From: VRUE01 sp963817905
GTDB taxonomy: Bacteria; Actinomycetota; Thermoleophilia; Solirubrobacterales; 70-9
Reading direction: 5' to 3'
Length of the DNA stretch: 64,000 nt
Assembly: GCA_963817905.1 (NCBI GenBank)
Contig: CAWFPS010000002.1
Location: 434,001-498,000 of the forward strand
Within the stretch, counting starts at the first letter, position 1. Each line of letters starts with the position of its first letter. The notes beneath the pieces are model-generated. The model had not been told where the DNA came from and searched no databases. It worked only from the letters and a program-made list of their open reading frames with translations. The position numbers and the translations under genes were made by a program. Below, piece after piece: positions 1-7,707 of the stretch.

Positions 1-282
1 GAGCTGCGGATCGATCCCTCGATGCGCGCCGTCAGCCTCGAAGGCAAGGAGATCTCGCTGACCCAGCGCGAGTTCGACCTGCTCGCCTACCTCGCCTCGC
101 ATCCCGGCCAGGTCTTCTCCCGCGACCAGCTGATGGACGCGGTCTGGGGTTTCCCCTTCTATGACGACACCAGCACCGTCACCGTCCACGTTCGGCGCCT
201 GCGCGCCAAGCTGGGCGACGATCCCTCCCAGCCGCGCTTCATCGAGACGGTCTGGGGCGTCGGCTACAGGTTGCGACCGTGA
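1..282 (+). CDS. OmpR-type response regulator, C-terminal DNA-binding domain (5' truncated by window)
   Basis: The reading frame is open from base 1, so the receiver domain lies outside the window. The visible residues form an OmpR/PhoB winged-helix effector domain: the LTQREFDLLAYLASHPGQVFS helix pair, the DAVWGF segment, then TVTVHVRRLRAKLGDD as the recognition helix and VWGVGYRLRP as the terminal hairpin. It would bind promoter DNA after phosphorylation by the kinase encoded next. Its stop codon overlaps the kinase GTG start by 4 nt, so the two are translationally coupled. The stimulus and regulon cannot be read from the sequence. Confidence 0.93.
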   Translation, partial: ELRIDPSMRAVSLEGKEISLTQREFDLLAYLASHPGQVFSRDQLMDAVWGFPFYDDTSTVTVHVRRLRAKLGDDPSQPRFIETVWGVGYRLRP

Positions 283-1130
283 AGCGCGCCGCCGTAATCG
301 CGATCGCGGCCTTCCTTGCAGGCGCCGCCGCCGTGGCGGTGCCGCACTGGATGGGCGTCGAGCAGATCATCCTCGTCGCGCTCGCCGTCGCCGGCGGCGC
401 GCTCGCCGCCGCCCTCGCGGTGCGGCTGGCGATGGAGGAGCGCTCGCGCCGGCAGATCGAGGACGCCCGTCGCCAGATGGTCGCCGCCGTCTCCCACGAC
501 CTGCGCACGCCGCTGGCCTCGCTGCGCCTGCTGGTCGAGGCGATCGACGACGGCGTCGCCACGGGGGAGACCCGCGAGCGCTACCTGGGCGAGATGCGCA
601 CCCACGTTGAGGCGCTGACGGCGCTGATCGACGACCTCTTCGAGCTCTCCCGGATCGAGGCCGGCGACATCGCCTGGTCGATGAACCAGGTCGAGCTGCG
701 CGAGCTGATCGACGACACGGTGGCCTCGATGCGAGCGGCGGCCGAGGCTCGCGGGGTGACGCTGGCCGCGGACCTTCCTTCCGCCGGAGTCACCGCCCGC
801 GCCAACGCCGAGAAGGTGCAGCGCGTGCTGCTCAACCTGATCCAGAACGCGATCCGCCACACCCCGGCCGACGGCAGCGTCACGGTCAGGGCGCGGGTTG
901 CCTCCGGGGGGGTCGAGATCGAGGTGGCCGACGACGGCGAGGGCATTCCCGCCGGCGAGGGCGAGCGGATCTTCGAGGCCTTCTACCGCGGCGACGAGGC
1001 CCGCAGCGAGGACGGTGCAGGCCTCGGTCTGGCGATCTCCCGCGCCATAGTCGAGGCCCACGGCGGCCGCATCTGGCTGGAGAACGCCACCCCCGGCACC
1101 AGCGTCCACTTCACCCTCCAGTCCGCCTAG
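279..1130 (+). CDS. Two-component sensor histidine kinase
   Basis: A 283-residue kinase with a GTG start that overlaps the regulator stop. Two hydrophobic helices (about residues 3-22 and 29-49) form a short membrane anchor with almost no extracellular loop. A HisKA domain follows, with the phospho-acceptor in VSHDLRTPLASL (His73). A HATPase domain carries the N box (NLIQNAIRH), the G1 motif (VADDGEGIP) and the G2 motif (GAGLGLAISRAIVEAHGG). No periplasmic sensor domain and no clear HAMP domain are visible, so it may sense a membrane or cytoplasmic signal. The partner is the upstream OmpR-type regulator. Its 3' end overlaps the convergent toxin gene by 4 nt. Confidence 0.93.
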   Translation: MKRAAVIAIAAFLAGAAAVAVPHWMGVEQIILVALAVAGGALAAALAVRLAMEERSRRQIEDARRQMVAAVSHDLRTPLASLRLLVEAIDDGVATGETRERYLGEMRTHVEALTALIDDLFELSRIEAGDIAWSMNQVELRELIDDTVASMRAAAEARGVTLAADLPSAGVTARANAEKVQRVLLNLIQNAIRHTPADGSVTVRARVASGGVEIEVADDGEGIPAGEGERIFEAFYRGDEARSEDGAGLGLAISRAIVEAHGGRIWLENATPGTSVHFTLQSA

Positions 1131-1597
1131 TCGATGCTGCCCGGTGGGGCGATCCAGACGCTCTCGAACTCGAGGCTGGTGTGCTCGGCCAGTAGGTCGT
1201 AGTCGGCGTCGTAGTGGAGGACGCCGAGCTCGTTCTGGGAGGCGATCGAGGCGAGCAGGAGGTCCGGCATGCTGATCCGGTGGCTCACGGCCGGATCCTC
1301 GGCAAGCTCGCGCTGGGTGCGTTCGGCGATCAGCCAGGTGTTGGCATCGGCGTCGGCCTGGGCGAAACTGTCGAGTCGCGCCTCCATCGCGGCGAATTCG
1401 GAAGTCGTTTGCGCCGTGTACAGCGTCTCGATTCGAAATGGTGGGGTCGCGTGGAGCTGGCCCGTGCGGATGGCGTCATCGAGCTCGAGCAGGGCCTGTC
1501 GATCAAGTCGCCGGCCGCTGTCCGGCCGGGCATGGCCGAGCATCAACCGTCCAAAGGCAGAGAGGTCCAGGGCGGCAGGTCGGGGCAGGGGGGGCAT
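1127..1597 (-). CDS. vapC: PIN-domain ribonuclease toxin, VapC-like
   Basis: I start this 156-residue protein at the ATG that overlaps the antitoxin stop (ATGA), not at the longer frame further upstream. PIN-domain hallmarks are present: an N-terminal acidic residue in ALDLSAFGRL, a central Glu in the RIETLY helix, and a C-terminal MPDLLLASIASQNELGVLHYDADYD block. That last block is the typical Asp-rich metal-binding end of VapC proteins. The family cleaves RNA (often tRNA) and is neutralised by a co-transcribed antitoxin, which fits the upstream overlapping gene. The substrate is unknown. The gene converges on the histidine kinase with a 4-nt overlap. Confidence 0.85.
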   Translation of the reverse strand: MPPLPRPAALDLSAFGRLMLGHARPDSGRRLDRQALLELDDAIRTGQLHATPPFRIETLYTAQTTSEFAAMEARLDSFAQADADANTWLIAERTQRELAEDPAVSHRISMPDLLLASIASQNELGVLHYDADYDLLAEHTSLEFESVWIAPPGSID

Positions 1598-1911
1598 CAC
1601 GGATCTTCGTGCAGCAACCGTTCGACCCGCTCGACCGAGGGTCGCCTCCAGGCGGGCCTGCTCGGATCCGTGAGGATGTCCAGGTCGATCCCGGGACAGC
1701 CATCGTGCATCCACTGGATGAAACCCTCGCGGGCCTCGCGGCGCTGCTCCCCGTCTTCCGCCGCTGCATCGACCTCTTCGGCGGTGGCATTGGCGCCCTT
1801 GACCACAAGGCGCTGAAAGTTGACCGGAATGCCCCGGGCGCGCAGGGGCTCAAGGGCCGCCTCGACCTCGGCGGTCTCGGTGATCATGTGTCGCTTGCGT
1901 TTGGTCGGCAT
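1597..1911 (-). CDS. VapB-like antitoxin of the PIN toxin
   Basis: A small, charged 104-residue protein, upstream of and translationally coupled (ATGA) to the PIN toxin. It begins at MPTKRKRH; an in-frame start 11 codons earlier is possible but adds only a low-complexity leader. The N-terminal half (ITETAEVEAALEPLRARG) looks like a helical DNA-binding region. The C-terminal half is acidic, then Trp/Arg-rich (IQWMHDGCPG, RRPSVERVERLL), as in antitoxins that thread into a toxin groove. The assignment rests mainly on the gene pair and the overlap. The antitoxin family itself was not recognised with certainty. Confidence 0.7.
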   Translation of the reverse strand: MPTKRKRHMITETAEVEAALEPLRARGIPVNFQRLVVKGANATAEEVDAAAEDGEQRREAREGFIQWMHDGCPGIDLDILTDPSRPAWRRPSVERVERLLHEDP

Positions 1912-2051
1912 GTCGGCGAGTGTAGCACCAAGTGCTGCACCCACTCCGGGCGGGAAGTGAACGGCTCAGTCGATCGCATGGGTGGCCTAAGGACACCGCG
2001 AGCGAAGCTCTCCCCCTCTTCCGGTGGAAAACTCCGCAGCTTGGGGAGAAT

Positions 2052-3197
2052 TCAGCAGCCGAGCTGGCGGGCGATCACCATCTGCTGCACCTCGTCGGTG
2101 CCCTCGCCGATGGTGAGGATCTTGGCGTCGCGGTAAAAGCGGCAGACCGGGTACTCCTCGATGTAGCCGTAGCCGCCGTGGATCTGCACCGCCTCCTCGC
2201 TGGCGCGGACGGCGAGGCGGCCGGTGATCAGCTTCGCCTGGGCGGCGGTGAGGGTGAACGACTTGCCGGCGTCCTTCTCCAGGGCGGCGCGCCAGGTGAG
2301 CAGGCGGGCGGCCTCGATCTGGGCCGAGAGGTCGGCGATCTTGGCCTGGATCGACTGGAACTTGGAGATCGCCTGGCCAAAGGCCTGGCGCTCCTTGGCG
2401 TAGGCGATCGCCTCGTCGAGGGCGCCCTGGGCGAGCCCGACGCCCATCGCGGCGACGCCGATCCGGCCGCCGTCGAGGATGTGGAGGAAGTTCTTAAAGC
2501 CGTCGCCGCGACGGCCGAGCAGTCCGGACTCGGGCACCCGGCAGTCCTCGAAGCTGAGCGGTCGCGTGTCCGAGGCGTTCCAGCCCATCTTGCGGTAGGG
2601 CTCGCCGGCCTCGTAGCCGCGGGTGCCGGTGGGCACGATCAGGTTGGAGATCTCCTTGCGCCCGTTCGCCTCGCCGGTGACGGCTGTGATTGAGACGCAG
2701 CCAGAGATTTCGGTCCCGGAGTTGGTGATGAACTGCTTGGCCCCGTTGACGACCCACTCGCCGTTCTCAAGCTTGGCGGTTGTCCGCACGTTGCCGGCAT
2801 CGGACCCGGCCTCCGGCTCGGTCAGCCCGAACGAGGCGAGCTTTTCGCCGCTGCAGAGCCGCGGCATCCACTCGTCCTTCTGCTCATCCGACCCCCAGAG
2901 CCAGATCGGCATCGTCCCCAGCGAGGTGTGCGCCGCCATCGTGATGCAGACCGAAGAATCGATCCGCGCCAGCTCTTCGACGGCGAGCACGTAGGAAAGG
3001 GTGTCGGCGCCGCCGCCCCCGTACTCCTGTGGGAAGGGGATTCCCATCAGCCCCAGTTCGCCGAGCTTGGCGACGATCTCGTAGGGGAAGCTCTTCGTCC
3101 GGTCCAGCCCCTCCGCCACCGGCTTGACCTCGGCGAGCGAAAACTCGCGCACCGTGTCCCGCAGCAGCCTCTGCTCGTCGCTCAGCTCGAAGTCCAC
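2052..3197 (-). CDS. Acyl-CoA dehydrogenase
   Basis: A 381-residue FAD flavoprotein of normal family length that introduces the alpha-beta double bond into acyl-CoA and passes electrons to ETF. The N-terminal helical domain begins DFELSDEQRLLRDTVREF. The FAD-binding region carries FGLTEPEAGSDAGNVRTTA, and the C-terminal helical domain carries YRDAKILTIGEGTDEVQ. The Glu in EGTDE is the expected catalytic base of the short-chain/butyryl-type enzymes. It is a single gene here, but etfB, etfA and an ETF-quinone oxidoreductase lie about 11 kb downstream and could accept its electrons. Chain-length specificity is not readable. Confidence 0.93.
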   Translation of the reverse strand: MDFELSDEQRLLRDTVREFSLAEVKPVAEGLDRTKSFPYEIVAKLGELGLMGIPFPQEYGGGGADTLSYVLAVEELARIDSSVCITMAAHTSLGTMPIWLWGSDEQKDEWMPRLCSGEKLASFGLTEPEAGSDAGNVRTTAKLENGEWVVNGAKQFITNSGTEISGCVSITAVTGEANGRKEISNLIVPTGTRGYEAGEPYRKMGWNASDTRPLSFEDCRVPESGLLGRRGDGFKNFLHILDGGRIGVAAMGVGLAQGALDEAIAYAKERQAFGQAISKFQSIQAKIADLSAQIEAARLLTWRAALEKDAGKSFTLTAAQAKLITGRLAVRASEEAVQIHGGYGYIEEYPVCRFYRDAKILTIGEGTDEVQQMVIARQLGC

Positions 3198-3255
3198 CGG
3201 GCGATCTTATGCGGGCGAGTTGGCGTTCGGCCGCCCGCGTGCCACACTGGCTCGC

Positions 3256-4758
3256 GTGACTCACAGGCGGTGGTGGCCGCTCCTGGTTGCGGCAGCCGTC
3301 CTCACGCTGGGCGGCGGCGCGGCGAGCGCCGCTTCGCCCCTCCTCGGGCACACCCCCAATGCCACCGAAGGCGGTTGCACCCTCTGCTCGGCGTTCCAGC
3401 TGAGCGACAGCGAAAGCCCCAACTCCTACGAAGCGCCCTTCGACGGCGTCCTGATCGGTTCGAGGTTCTACGTCGGCCCCTTCGCCGAAGCTCCCGACTA
3501 CGTGCAGGCACGGACCTTCAGGCGCAACGGTGGCGCCAGCGCCACCGTGGTGAGTGAGGGCGACAAACACGCGATCTCCGGCCTCTCGACGGGGCCGCAC
3601 TCCTACTTCGAGCGGATTCCGATCGCCGCCGGCGACGTGCTCGGCGGTCGTTTCGACACCACGCCGTTCGTCGACGGCACACCGCACATCTTCGCCACGG
3701 CCGCGGCTGGGGACGAAATTGGGTTCTCGTCGTCACCCGGCCCGGATCTCGGCGACACCTTCACGGCGACCACGGTCGCCAATCGCCGGGTCAACATGAG
3801 CGCGGTGTTGGAGCCCGACGCCGACGGGGACGGATTTGGCGATGTGTCGCAGGATCTCTGTCCCGGCTCCCCCCACGCCTTCGATGCCTGCACCGGGAGC
3901 CTCTTCGGCAGTCCGATGCAGGGCCCCTATTTCACCGCGGGCACCTGCACCTACGATTGCCTGCGCGTGCAGCTCGCCGTCGGCGGCTCATCGACCGCGG
4001 TTCCGGTCGGCGGCGTCGTCGTCCGTTGGCGCCTGCGGGCACCCACATCGGGCTCCTACCGGATTCGGACGCTCGCACCCACCGGCGGGTCGAGCTATTC
4101 CATCGCCGGCTCGAGTGCGGTGGAGTCGGTCGCGCCGTCAGCTGCCGGCACGATGGTCACCTTCCAAACTCGGTTGCCGGTCCCGGCGGGCGGCTACGTG
4201 GGCCTGGTGCCGCCGAAGTTCAAATCCCAGACCCTGCGCGACCCGGCGCTTCCCGGCTCCACAATGGCGATTGTCAACGATGCCCCGGACGGGGGCAACG
4301 TCGCCCTGGGCGGGTACTCGCCCCTGACCGCCGAAGCCTTTTACGACGCCGACATCGAGCCCGATGCCGACGGCGACGGCTTCGGCGACATCAGCCAAGA
4401 CTCTTGTCCGGCCAACCCCGCCACGCAGGGAGACTGCCCCGAGCCGGCTGCCGCCGCCCCGCTTGCGGCCAAGGTGCCGACCTGCCGTGGCCGGCGAGCG
4501 AGCATCGTCGGAACCTCCGGCAGGGACCGGCTGAAGGGGACCGGGAAGGCCGACGTCATCGTCGGGCTCGCCGGCAACGACACGATCAAGGCGCTGGCGG
4601 GCAATGACCTCGTCTGCGCCGGCAACGGGAAAGACACCGTTTTCGGCGGCCCCGGCAAGGACCGCCTGCTGGGCGAGAAGGGCGCTGACCATCTCTTCGG
4701 CGGCCCCGGCAAGGACACGCTCGCCGGCGGTCCCGGCAAGGACCTGCAGCGCCAGTAG
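3256..4758 (+). CDS. Secreted calcium-binding protein with thrombospondin type-3 and RTX-like repeats
   Basis: Start chosen at GTG 3256 because it begins a clean signal peptide (basic THRRWW, then LLVAAAVLTLGGGAASA). An open frame extends upstream but overlaps the divergent dehydrogenase. The 500-residue product has a beta-rich exported body. Two copies of an Asp-rich calcium loop occur, one followed by VSQDLCP and one by ISQDSCP (EPDADGDGFGD in both), typical of thrombospondin type-3 repeats. The C-terminus has about six RTX-like nonapeptides (GGPGKD, GNGKDTVFG, GLAGNDTIK). It is probably folded by extracellular calcium. No protease or lipase motif is visible. It ends 3 nt from the convergent aldehyde dehydrogenase. 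Confidence 0.8.
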   Translation: MTHRRWWPLLVAAAVLTLGGGAASAASPLLGHTPNATEGGCTLCSAFQLSDSESPNSYEAPFDGVLIGSRFYVGPFAEAPDYVQARTFRRNGGASATVVSEGDKHAISGLSTGPHSYFERIPIAAGDVLGGRFDTTPFVDGTPHIFATAAAGDEIGFSSSPGPDLGDTFTATTVANRRVNMSAVLEPDADGDGFGDVSQDLCPGSPHAFDACTGSLFGSPMQGPYFTAGTCTYDCLRVQLAVGGSSTAVPVGGVVVRWRLRAPTSGSYRIRTLAPTGGSSYSIAGSSAVESVAPSAAGTMVTFQTRLPVPAGGYVGLVPPKFKSQTLRDPALPGSTMAIVNDAPDGGNVALGGYSPLTAEAFYDADIEPDADGDGFGDISQDSCPANPATQGDCPEPAAAAPLAAKVPTCRGRRASIVGTSGRDRLKGTGKADVIVGLAGNDTIKALAGNDLVCAGNGKDTVFGGPGKDRLLGEKGADHLFGGPGKDTLAGGPGKDLQRQ

Positions 4759-4761
4759 CGC

Positions 4762-6195
4762 TCAGAGCTGCAGGCTCTTGACCTGCAGTAGCTCCTCGAT
4801 CGCGTACCGCCCGTTCTCCCGCCCGTGCCCCGACTGCTTGAAGCCGCCGAACGGCGCCAGCGGGTTGAAGGCTCCACCGTTGATCTCGATCTGGCCGGTG
4901 CGGATCCGCTTGGCAACCGAGATCGCCCGCTCCCGATCGGCCGACCAGACGCCGCCGGAGAGGCCGTACTCGGTGTCGTTGGCGATCCGCACGGCGTCGT
5001 CGGTGCCCTCGTAGGGCTGGATCGCCAGCACCGGGCCGAAGATCTCCTCCTGGGCGATCGTCATCTCCGGCGTCACCTCGGAGAAGACCGTGGGGCGGAC
5101 GAAGAAGCCCTTCTCCAGGCCGTCCGGCGCCGCCGCGCCGCCGGTAACCAGCTTCGCGCCTTCCACCTCGCCCTTCTCGATGTAGCCGCGCACTTTCTCC
5201 CGCTGGGTGGCGGAGACGAGCGGGCCGAGGCGGGTCGATTCCTCGAAGGGGTCGCCGGGGGTAAAGCTCTCGGCGGTCTGCGCGGCGATTTGCTCGGCTT
5301 CGGCCAGCTTCTCGGCGGGCACCAGCATGCGGGTCAGGGCGCTGCAGGTCTGGCCGGAGTTGAGGTAGCACTTGCCGACGCCGTCGGGAACGGCCTTGCT
5401 CAAGTCGGCGTCGTCGAGGATCACGTTCGGCGACTTGCCGCCGAGCTCCATCGAGACCGGCTTCACCGTCGCCGAGGCAAGCTCGGAGACGCGGCGGCCG
5501 GCGCGGGTCGAGCCGGTGAAGGAGACCATGTCGACGCCGGGGTGGCCGGCGATCGCCTCGCCGACGACCGGGCCGGTGCCGGTGACGAGGTTGAAGACGC
5601 CGGCGGGGAGCCCCGCGGCCTCGATCGCCTCGGCGAGGATGAAGGCGTTGAGCGGCACGATCTCGCTCGGCTTGAGGACCACCGTGCAGCCGGCGGCGAG
5701 GGCCGGGGCGACCTTGGCGGCGATTTGGTTGAGCGGGTAGTTCCAGGGCGTGATCGTGCCGACCACTCCGGCCGGCTCGCGCAGCACCCGCGAGTTGCCG
5801 ATCTCCTCCTCCCAGCGGATTTCCTCCATCAGCTTCGGCATCGCCCCGAACTGGGCGATCGGCAGCCCCGCCTGGATGATCTTGCTCAGGGTCAGCGGCA
5901 TCCCCAGCTCCTGGGAGATCGTCGCCGCGATCTCATCGGCGCGCTCGGCGAGCCCGGCCGAGATCGCGCCCAGGTAGCCGGCGCGCTCCTCGCGGGATGT
6001 CTGCGACCAGGACTCGAAAGCGTCGCGAGCCGCGATCACGGCGCGATCGGCGTCCGCGGCAGTGCAGGCCGGGATCGTCCCCATCGTCTCCTCGGTGGTC
6101 GAGTTGATCACCTCCAGGGTCTCGGATGCCTCGGGCTCCACCCACTCACCGTCGATGAAGATCTTGTCGCGCGCCTGAACCGCCGTTGCTGCCAT
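4762..6195 (-). CDS. NAD(P)+-dependent aldehyde dehydrogenase
   Basis: Start set at the ATG of MAATAVQARDKIFIDGEWVEP (477 residues), preceded by a GAGAGA-type ribosome site; an upstream in-frame ATG lies within the spacer. Family motifs are complete: the PWNYPLNQIAAKVAPALAAG substrate/NAD wall, FTGSTRAGRRV coenzyme loop, ELGGKSPNVILDDADL with the general-base Glu, NSGQTCSALTRM with the catalytic Cys, and EEIFGPVLAIQPYE. It oxidises an aldehyde to an acid, with substrate unknown. It may be in the same transcription direction as the upstream HxlR regulator gene, from which it is separated by a 55-bp perfect hairpin. Confidence 0.93.
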   Translation of the reverse strand: MAATAVQARDKIFIDGEWVEPEASETLEVINSTTEETMGTIPACTAADADRAVIAARDAFESWSQTSREERAGYLGAISAGLAERADEIAATISQELGMPLTLSKIIQAGLPIAQFGAMPKLMEEIRWEEEIGNSRVLREPAGVVGTITPWNYPLNQIAAKVAPALAAGCTVVLKPSEIVPLNAFILAEAIEAAGLPAGVFNLVTGTGPVVGEAIAGHPGVDMVSFTGSTRAGRRVSELASATVKPVSMELGGKSPNVILDDADLSKAVPDGVGKCYLNSGQTCSALTRMLVPAEKLAEAEQIAAQTAESFTPGDPFEESTRLGPLVSATQREKVRGYIEKGEVEGAKLVTGGAAAPDGLEKGFFVRPTVFSEVTPEMTIAQEEIFGPVLAIQPYEGTDDAVRIANDTEYGLSGGVWSADRERAISVAKRIRTGQIEINGGAFNPLAPFGGFKQSGHGRENGRYAIEELLQVKSLQL

Positions 6196-6245
6196 GTCTC
6201 TCTCCTTCACTCTCTGGCCGGGCAGCCAACCGTACCGCTCCAAAT

Positions 6246-6300
6246 CCCGAACTGCATCAACTTCTCCGCCTGACAGGAGGAGAAGTTGATGCAGTTCGGG
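6246..6300. repeat. Palindromic repeat family P, copy 1
   Basis: A perfect 22-bp inverted repeat (arms 6246-6267 and 6279-6300, 11-nt loop GCCTGACAGGA). The arm core is GAACTGCATCAACTTCTCC. It abuts the HxlR stop codon. The same sequence family recurs at 24653 and 61502, so it is a dispersed element and not only a terminator. As RNA it would form a very stable hairpin, so termination after HxlR is also plausible, although no U-tract follows. Confidence 0.9.
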
Positions 6301-6765
6301 TCAGGCGGCTTTGGCGGCGAGGCCGGGGCCGGGCAGCGCACGGGCATCGCGAGCGTGCAGGATCTGGCCGCAGCTTTCGCAGGTACCCCGGTCGCCGATC
6401 GCCCCGCCGCACTCCTTGTGGACGATCAGCATCGGCGGTCCGTCGGGGCCGGGGGAGTGGCGGTCGCCCCAGTTGAGCAGCGCGATCAGGGCGGGCCAGA
6501 GGTCGAGACCCTTCTCGGTAAGGAAGTACTCGTAGCGCTCAGGGCTGCGCTGGTAGGCCCGGCGCTCGAGAATGTCCTCCTCGACCAGGCGCAACAGGCG
6601 GGCGGAGAGCACGTTGCGGGCGATGCCGAGGCCTCTCTGCAGCTCGTCGAAGCGCCGGTGGCCGTTCATCACGTCGCGCACGATCAGCAGCGACCAGCGC
6701 TCGCCGACGACTTCCAGCGAGCGAGCGATCGAGCAGACCTGTCCCGGATAGTCGTTGCGCAGCAC
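6301..6765 (-). CDS. HxlR-family transcriptional regulator
   Basis: A 154-residue winged-helix regulator with the HxlR signature: CSIARSLEVVGERWSLLIVRDVMNGHRRFDELQR, then IARNVLSARLLRLVEEDILERR and RYEYFLTEKGLDLWPAL. The N-terminal Cys before the first helix is the residue used for redox or aldehyde sensing in several family members. A C-terminal extension CGGAIGDRGTCESCGQ could bind zinc. Two identical-looking palindromes sit just upstream of its start (6787-6844), probably its operators, between it and the thioesterase. The aldehyde dehydrogenase follows in the same direction, so it may respond to an electrophile, but that is inference. Confidence 0.9.
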   Translation of the reverse strand: MLRNDYPGQVCSIARSLEVVGERWSLLIVRDVMNGHRRFDELQRGLGIARNVLSARLLRLVEEDILERRAYQRSPERYEYFLTEKGLDLWPALIALLNWGDRHSPGPDGPPMLIVHKECGGAIGDRGTCESCGQILHARDARALPGPGLAAKAA

Positions 6766-6786
6766 AGAGTGATCTTGGCACAGAGG

Positions 6787-6844
6787 GTTGCATCAAGCAA
6801 CCGAGTCGGCTAGCTTCCGTCCAGTGACAGTTGCGTCAAGCAAC
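6787..6844. promoter_or_regulatory. Twin HxlR-type operator palindromes
   Basis: Two 15-bp copies of GTTGCRTCAAGCAAC lie at 6787-6801 (R=A) and 6830-6844 (R=G). Each has 5-bp inverted arms GTTGC/GCAAC around RTCAA. They are 43 bp apart centre to centre, four helical turns, just upstream of the HxlR gene and facing the thioesterase. Spacing on one helix face suggests cooperative dimer binding and autoregulation. Confidence 0.65.
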
Positions 6845-7086
6845 CCAACCCACCCTGAGGCTCCATGGAGGCATAGGCATGCGGCTGATTCATCGACATA
6901 GGCACCATTCACGTTCCAAGGCACCGCGGATCTCGATCAGCCAGGCGGAGATCACCGCCGATCTGGTCTACCCGGCCCACCCGCGCGCGGCGCGTGACCG
7001 CGCCGTGGTCGATCGGCGGGCCCAATGAATTCCGGTGGTCCTTTGCCCCGTTATTCGGGGATAAGGCGCACCGGAAGGGGTTTGCA
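6845..7086. other. Intergenic stretch without a supported gene
   Basis: This stretch between the operators and the thioesterase start has short open frames on the plus strand (for example an ATG at 6879 running to 7028), but the predicted peptide is His/Arg-rich and not recognised. A strong ribosome site GGAAGGGG at 7073-7080 belongs to the thioesterase. The rest is probably leader, or the remnant of a lost gene. Confidence 0.4.
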
Positions 7087-7650
7087 TTGAGCGCCGAGAG
7101 CGTCGCCGAGCAGGGCGGGAGCGCGGTCGACGCGGCACTGGCGTTCGCCGAGTCGCGGCCGGAGATCACTCGCACGCGCGAGCTTGTCTGGCAGGATCCG
7201 GTGGCGACCGCTGCCGCCGGGGCGACGATGACCGGGATCGAGTACATGGAGGCGATCGTCGCCGGTGCGATGCCGCCGCCGCCGATCGCGGTGACGATGC
7301 GAATGCGCCCGATCGAGCTCGGCGAGGGCCGTTGCGTCTTCGAGGGCGAACCGGGGGAGGAGCACTACAACCCGATCGGCGTCGTCCACGGCGGCTATGC
7401 GGCGACGCTGCTCGACTCCGCCCTCGGCTGCGCCGTCCACACGACCCTGCCGGCAGGCGTCGGCTACACCTCGCTCGGCCTCGAGGCCAAGTACGTGCGC
7501 CCGATCACCCGCGACACCGGCCGCGTCCTCTGCGAGGCCAACGTCCTCTACCGCGGCCGTCGCCAGGCGACCGCCGAGGCCAACCTCACCGCCGCCGGCA
7601 CCGGCAAGCTCCTCGCCCACGGCATCGCCACCAGCATGATCCTCTCCTGA
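7087..7650 (+). CDS. PaaI/YdiI-like hotdog-fold acyl-CoA thioesterase
   Basis: Start chosen at TTG 7087, 6 nt after a strong GGAAGGGG ribosome site; the frame is open further upstream but without family similarity. The 187-residue product carries the hotdog core: NPIGVVHGGYAATLLDSALGCAVHT (HGG motif on the central helix), then YTSLGLEAKYVRPITRDTG and EANVLYRGRRQATAEANLT. The family hydrolyses aromatic or medium-chain acyl-CoA thioesters. It lies divergent to the HxlR regulator with twin operators between, so it is a likely target of that regulator. Confidence 0.87.
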   Translation: MSAESVAEQGGSAVDAALAFAESRPEITRTRELVWQDPVATAAAGATMTGIEYMEAIVAGAMPPPPIAVTMRMRPIELGEGRCVFEGEPGEEHYNPIGVVHGGYAATLLDSALGCAVHTTLPAGVGYTSLGLEAKYVRPITRDTGRVLCEANVLYRGRRQATAEANLTAAGTGKLLAHGIATSMILS

Positions 7651-7654
7651 GCTC

Positions 7655-7700
7655 GGGTGCAATGCTCCGTGGTCCTCTGGGACCAAAATGCATTGCACCC
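7655..7700. terminator. Cruciform terminator between convergent genes
   Basis: The outer stem GGGTGCAATGC (7655-7665) pairs perfectly with GCATTGCACCC (7690-7700). A nested stem TGGTCC/GGACCA sits inside. It lies between the convergent thioesterase and aminopeptidase genes. It has no U-tract, so its function as a bidirectional terminator is inferred from position. Confidence 0.7.
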
Positions 7701-7707
7701 AGGGCGA

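Noticed and set aside
264..1109. Long minus-strand open frames opposite real genes (here opposite the kinase; also opposite etfA/ETF-QO, atpA, atpD, secA)
   Set aside because: High-GC antisense shadows; peptides are low-complexity and lack domains.
4489..4758. RTX repeats as a DNA tandem array
   Set aside because: The repetition is at the protein level (G-x-G-x-D) and the codons differ between units.
6879..7028. Small open frame upstream of the thioesterase
   Set aside because: His/Arg-rich peptide without family resemblance or ribosome site, and it overlaps the probable leader of the thioesterase.
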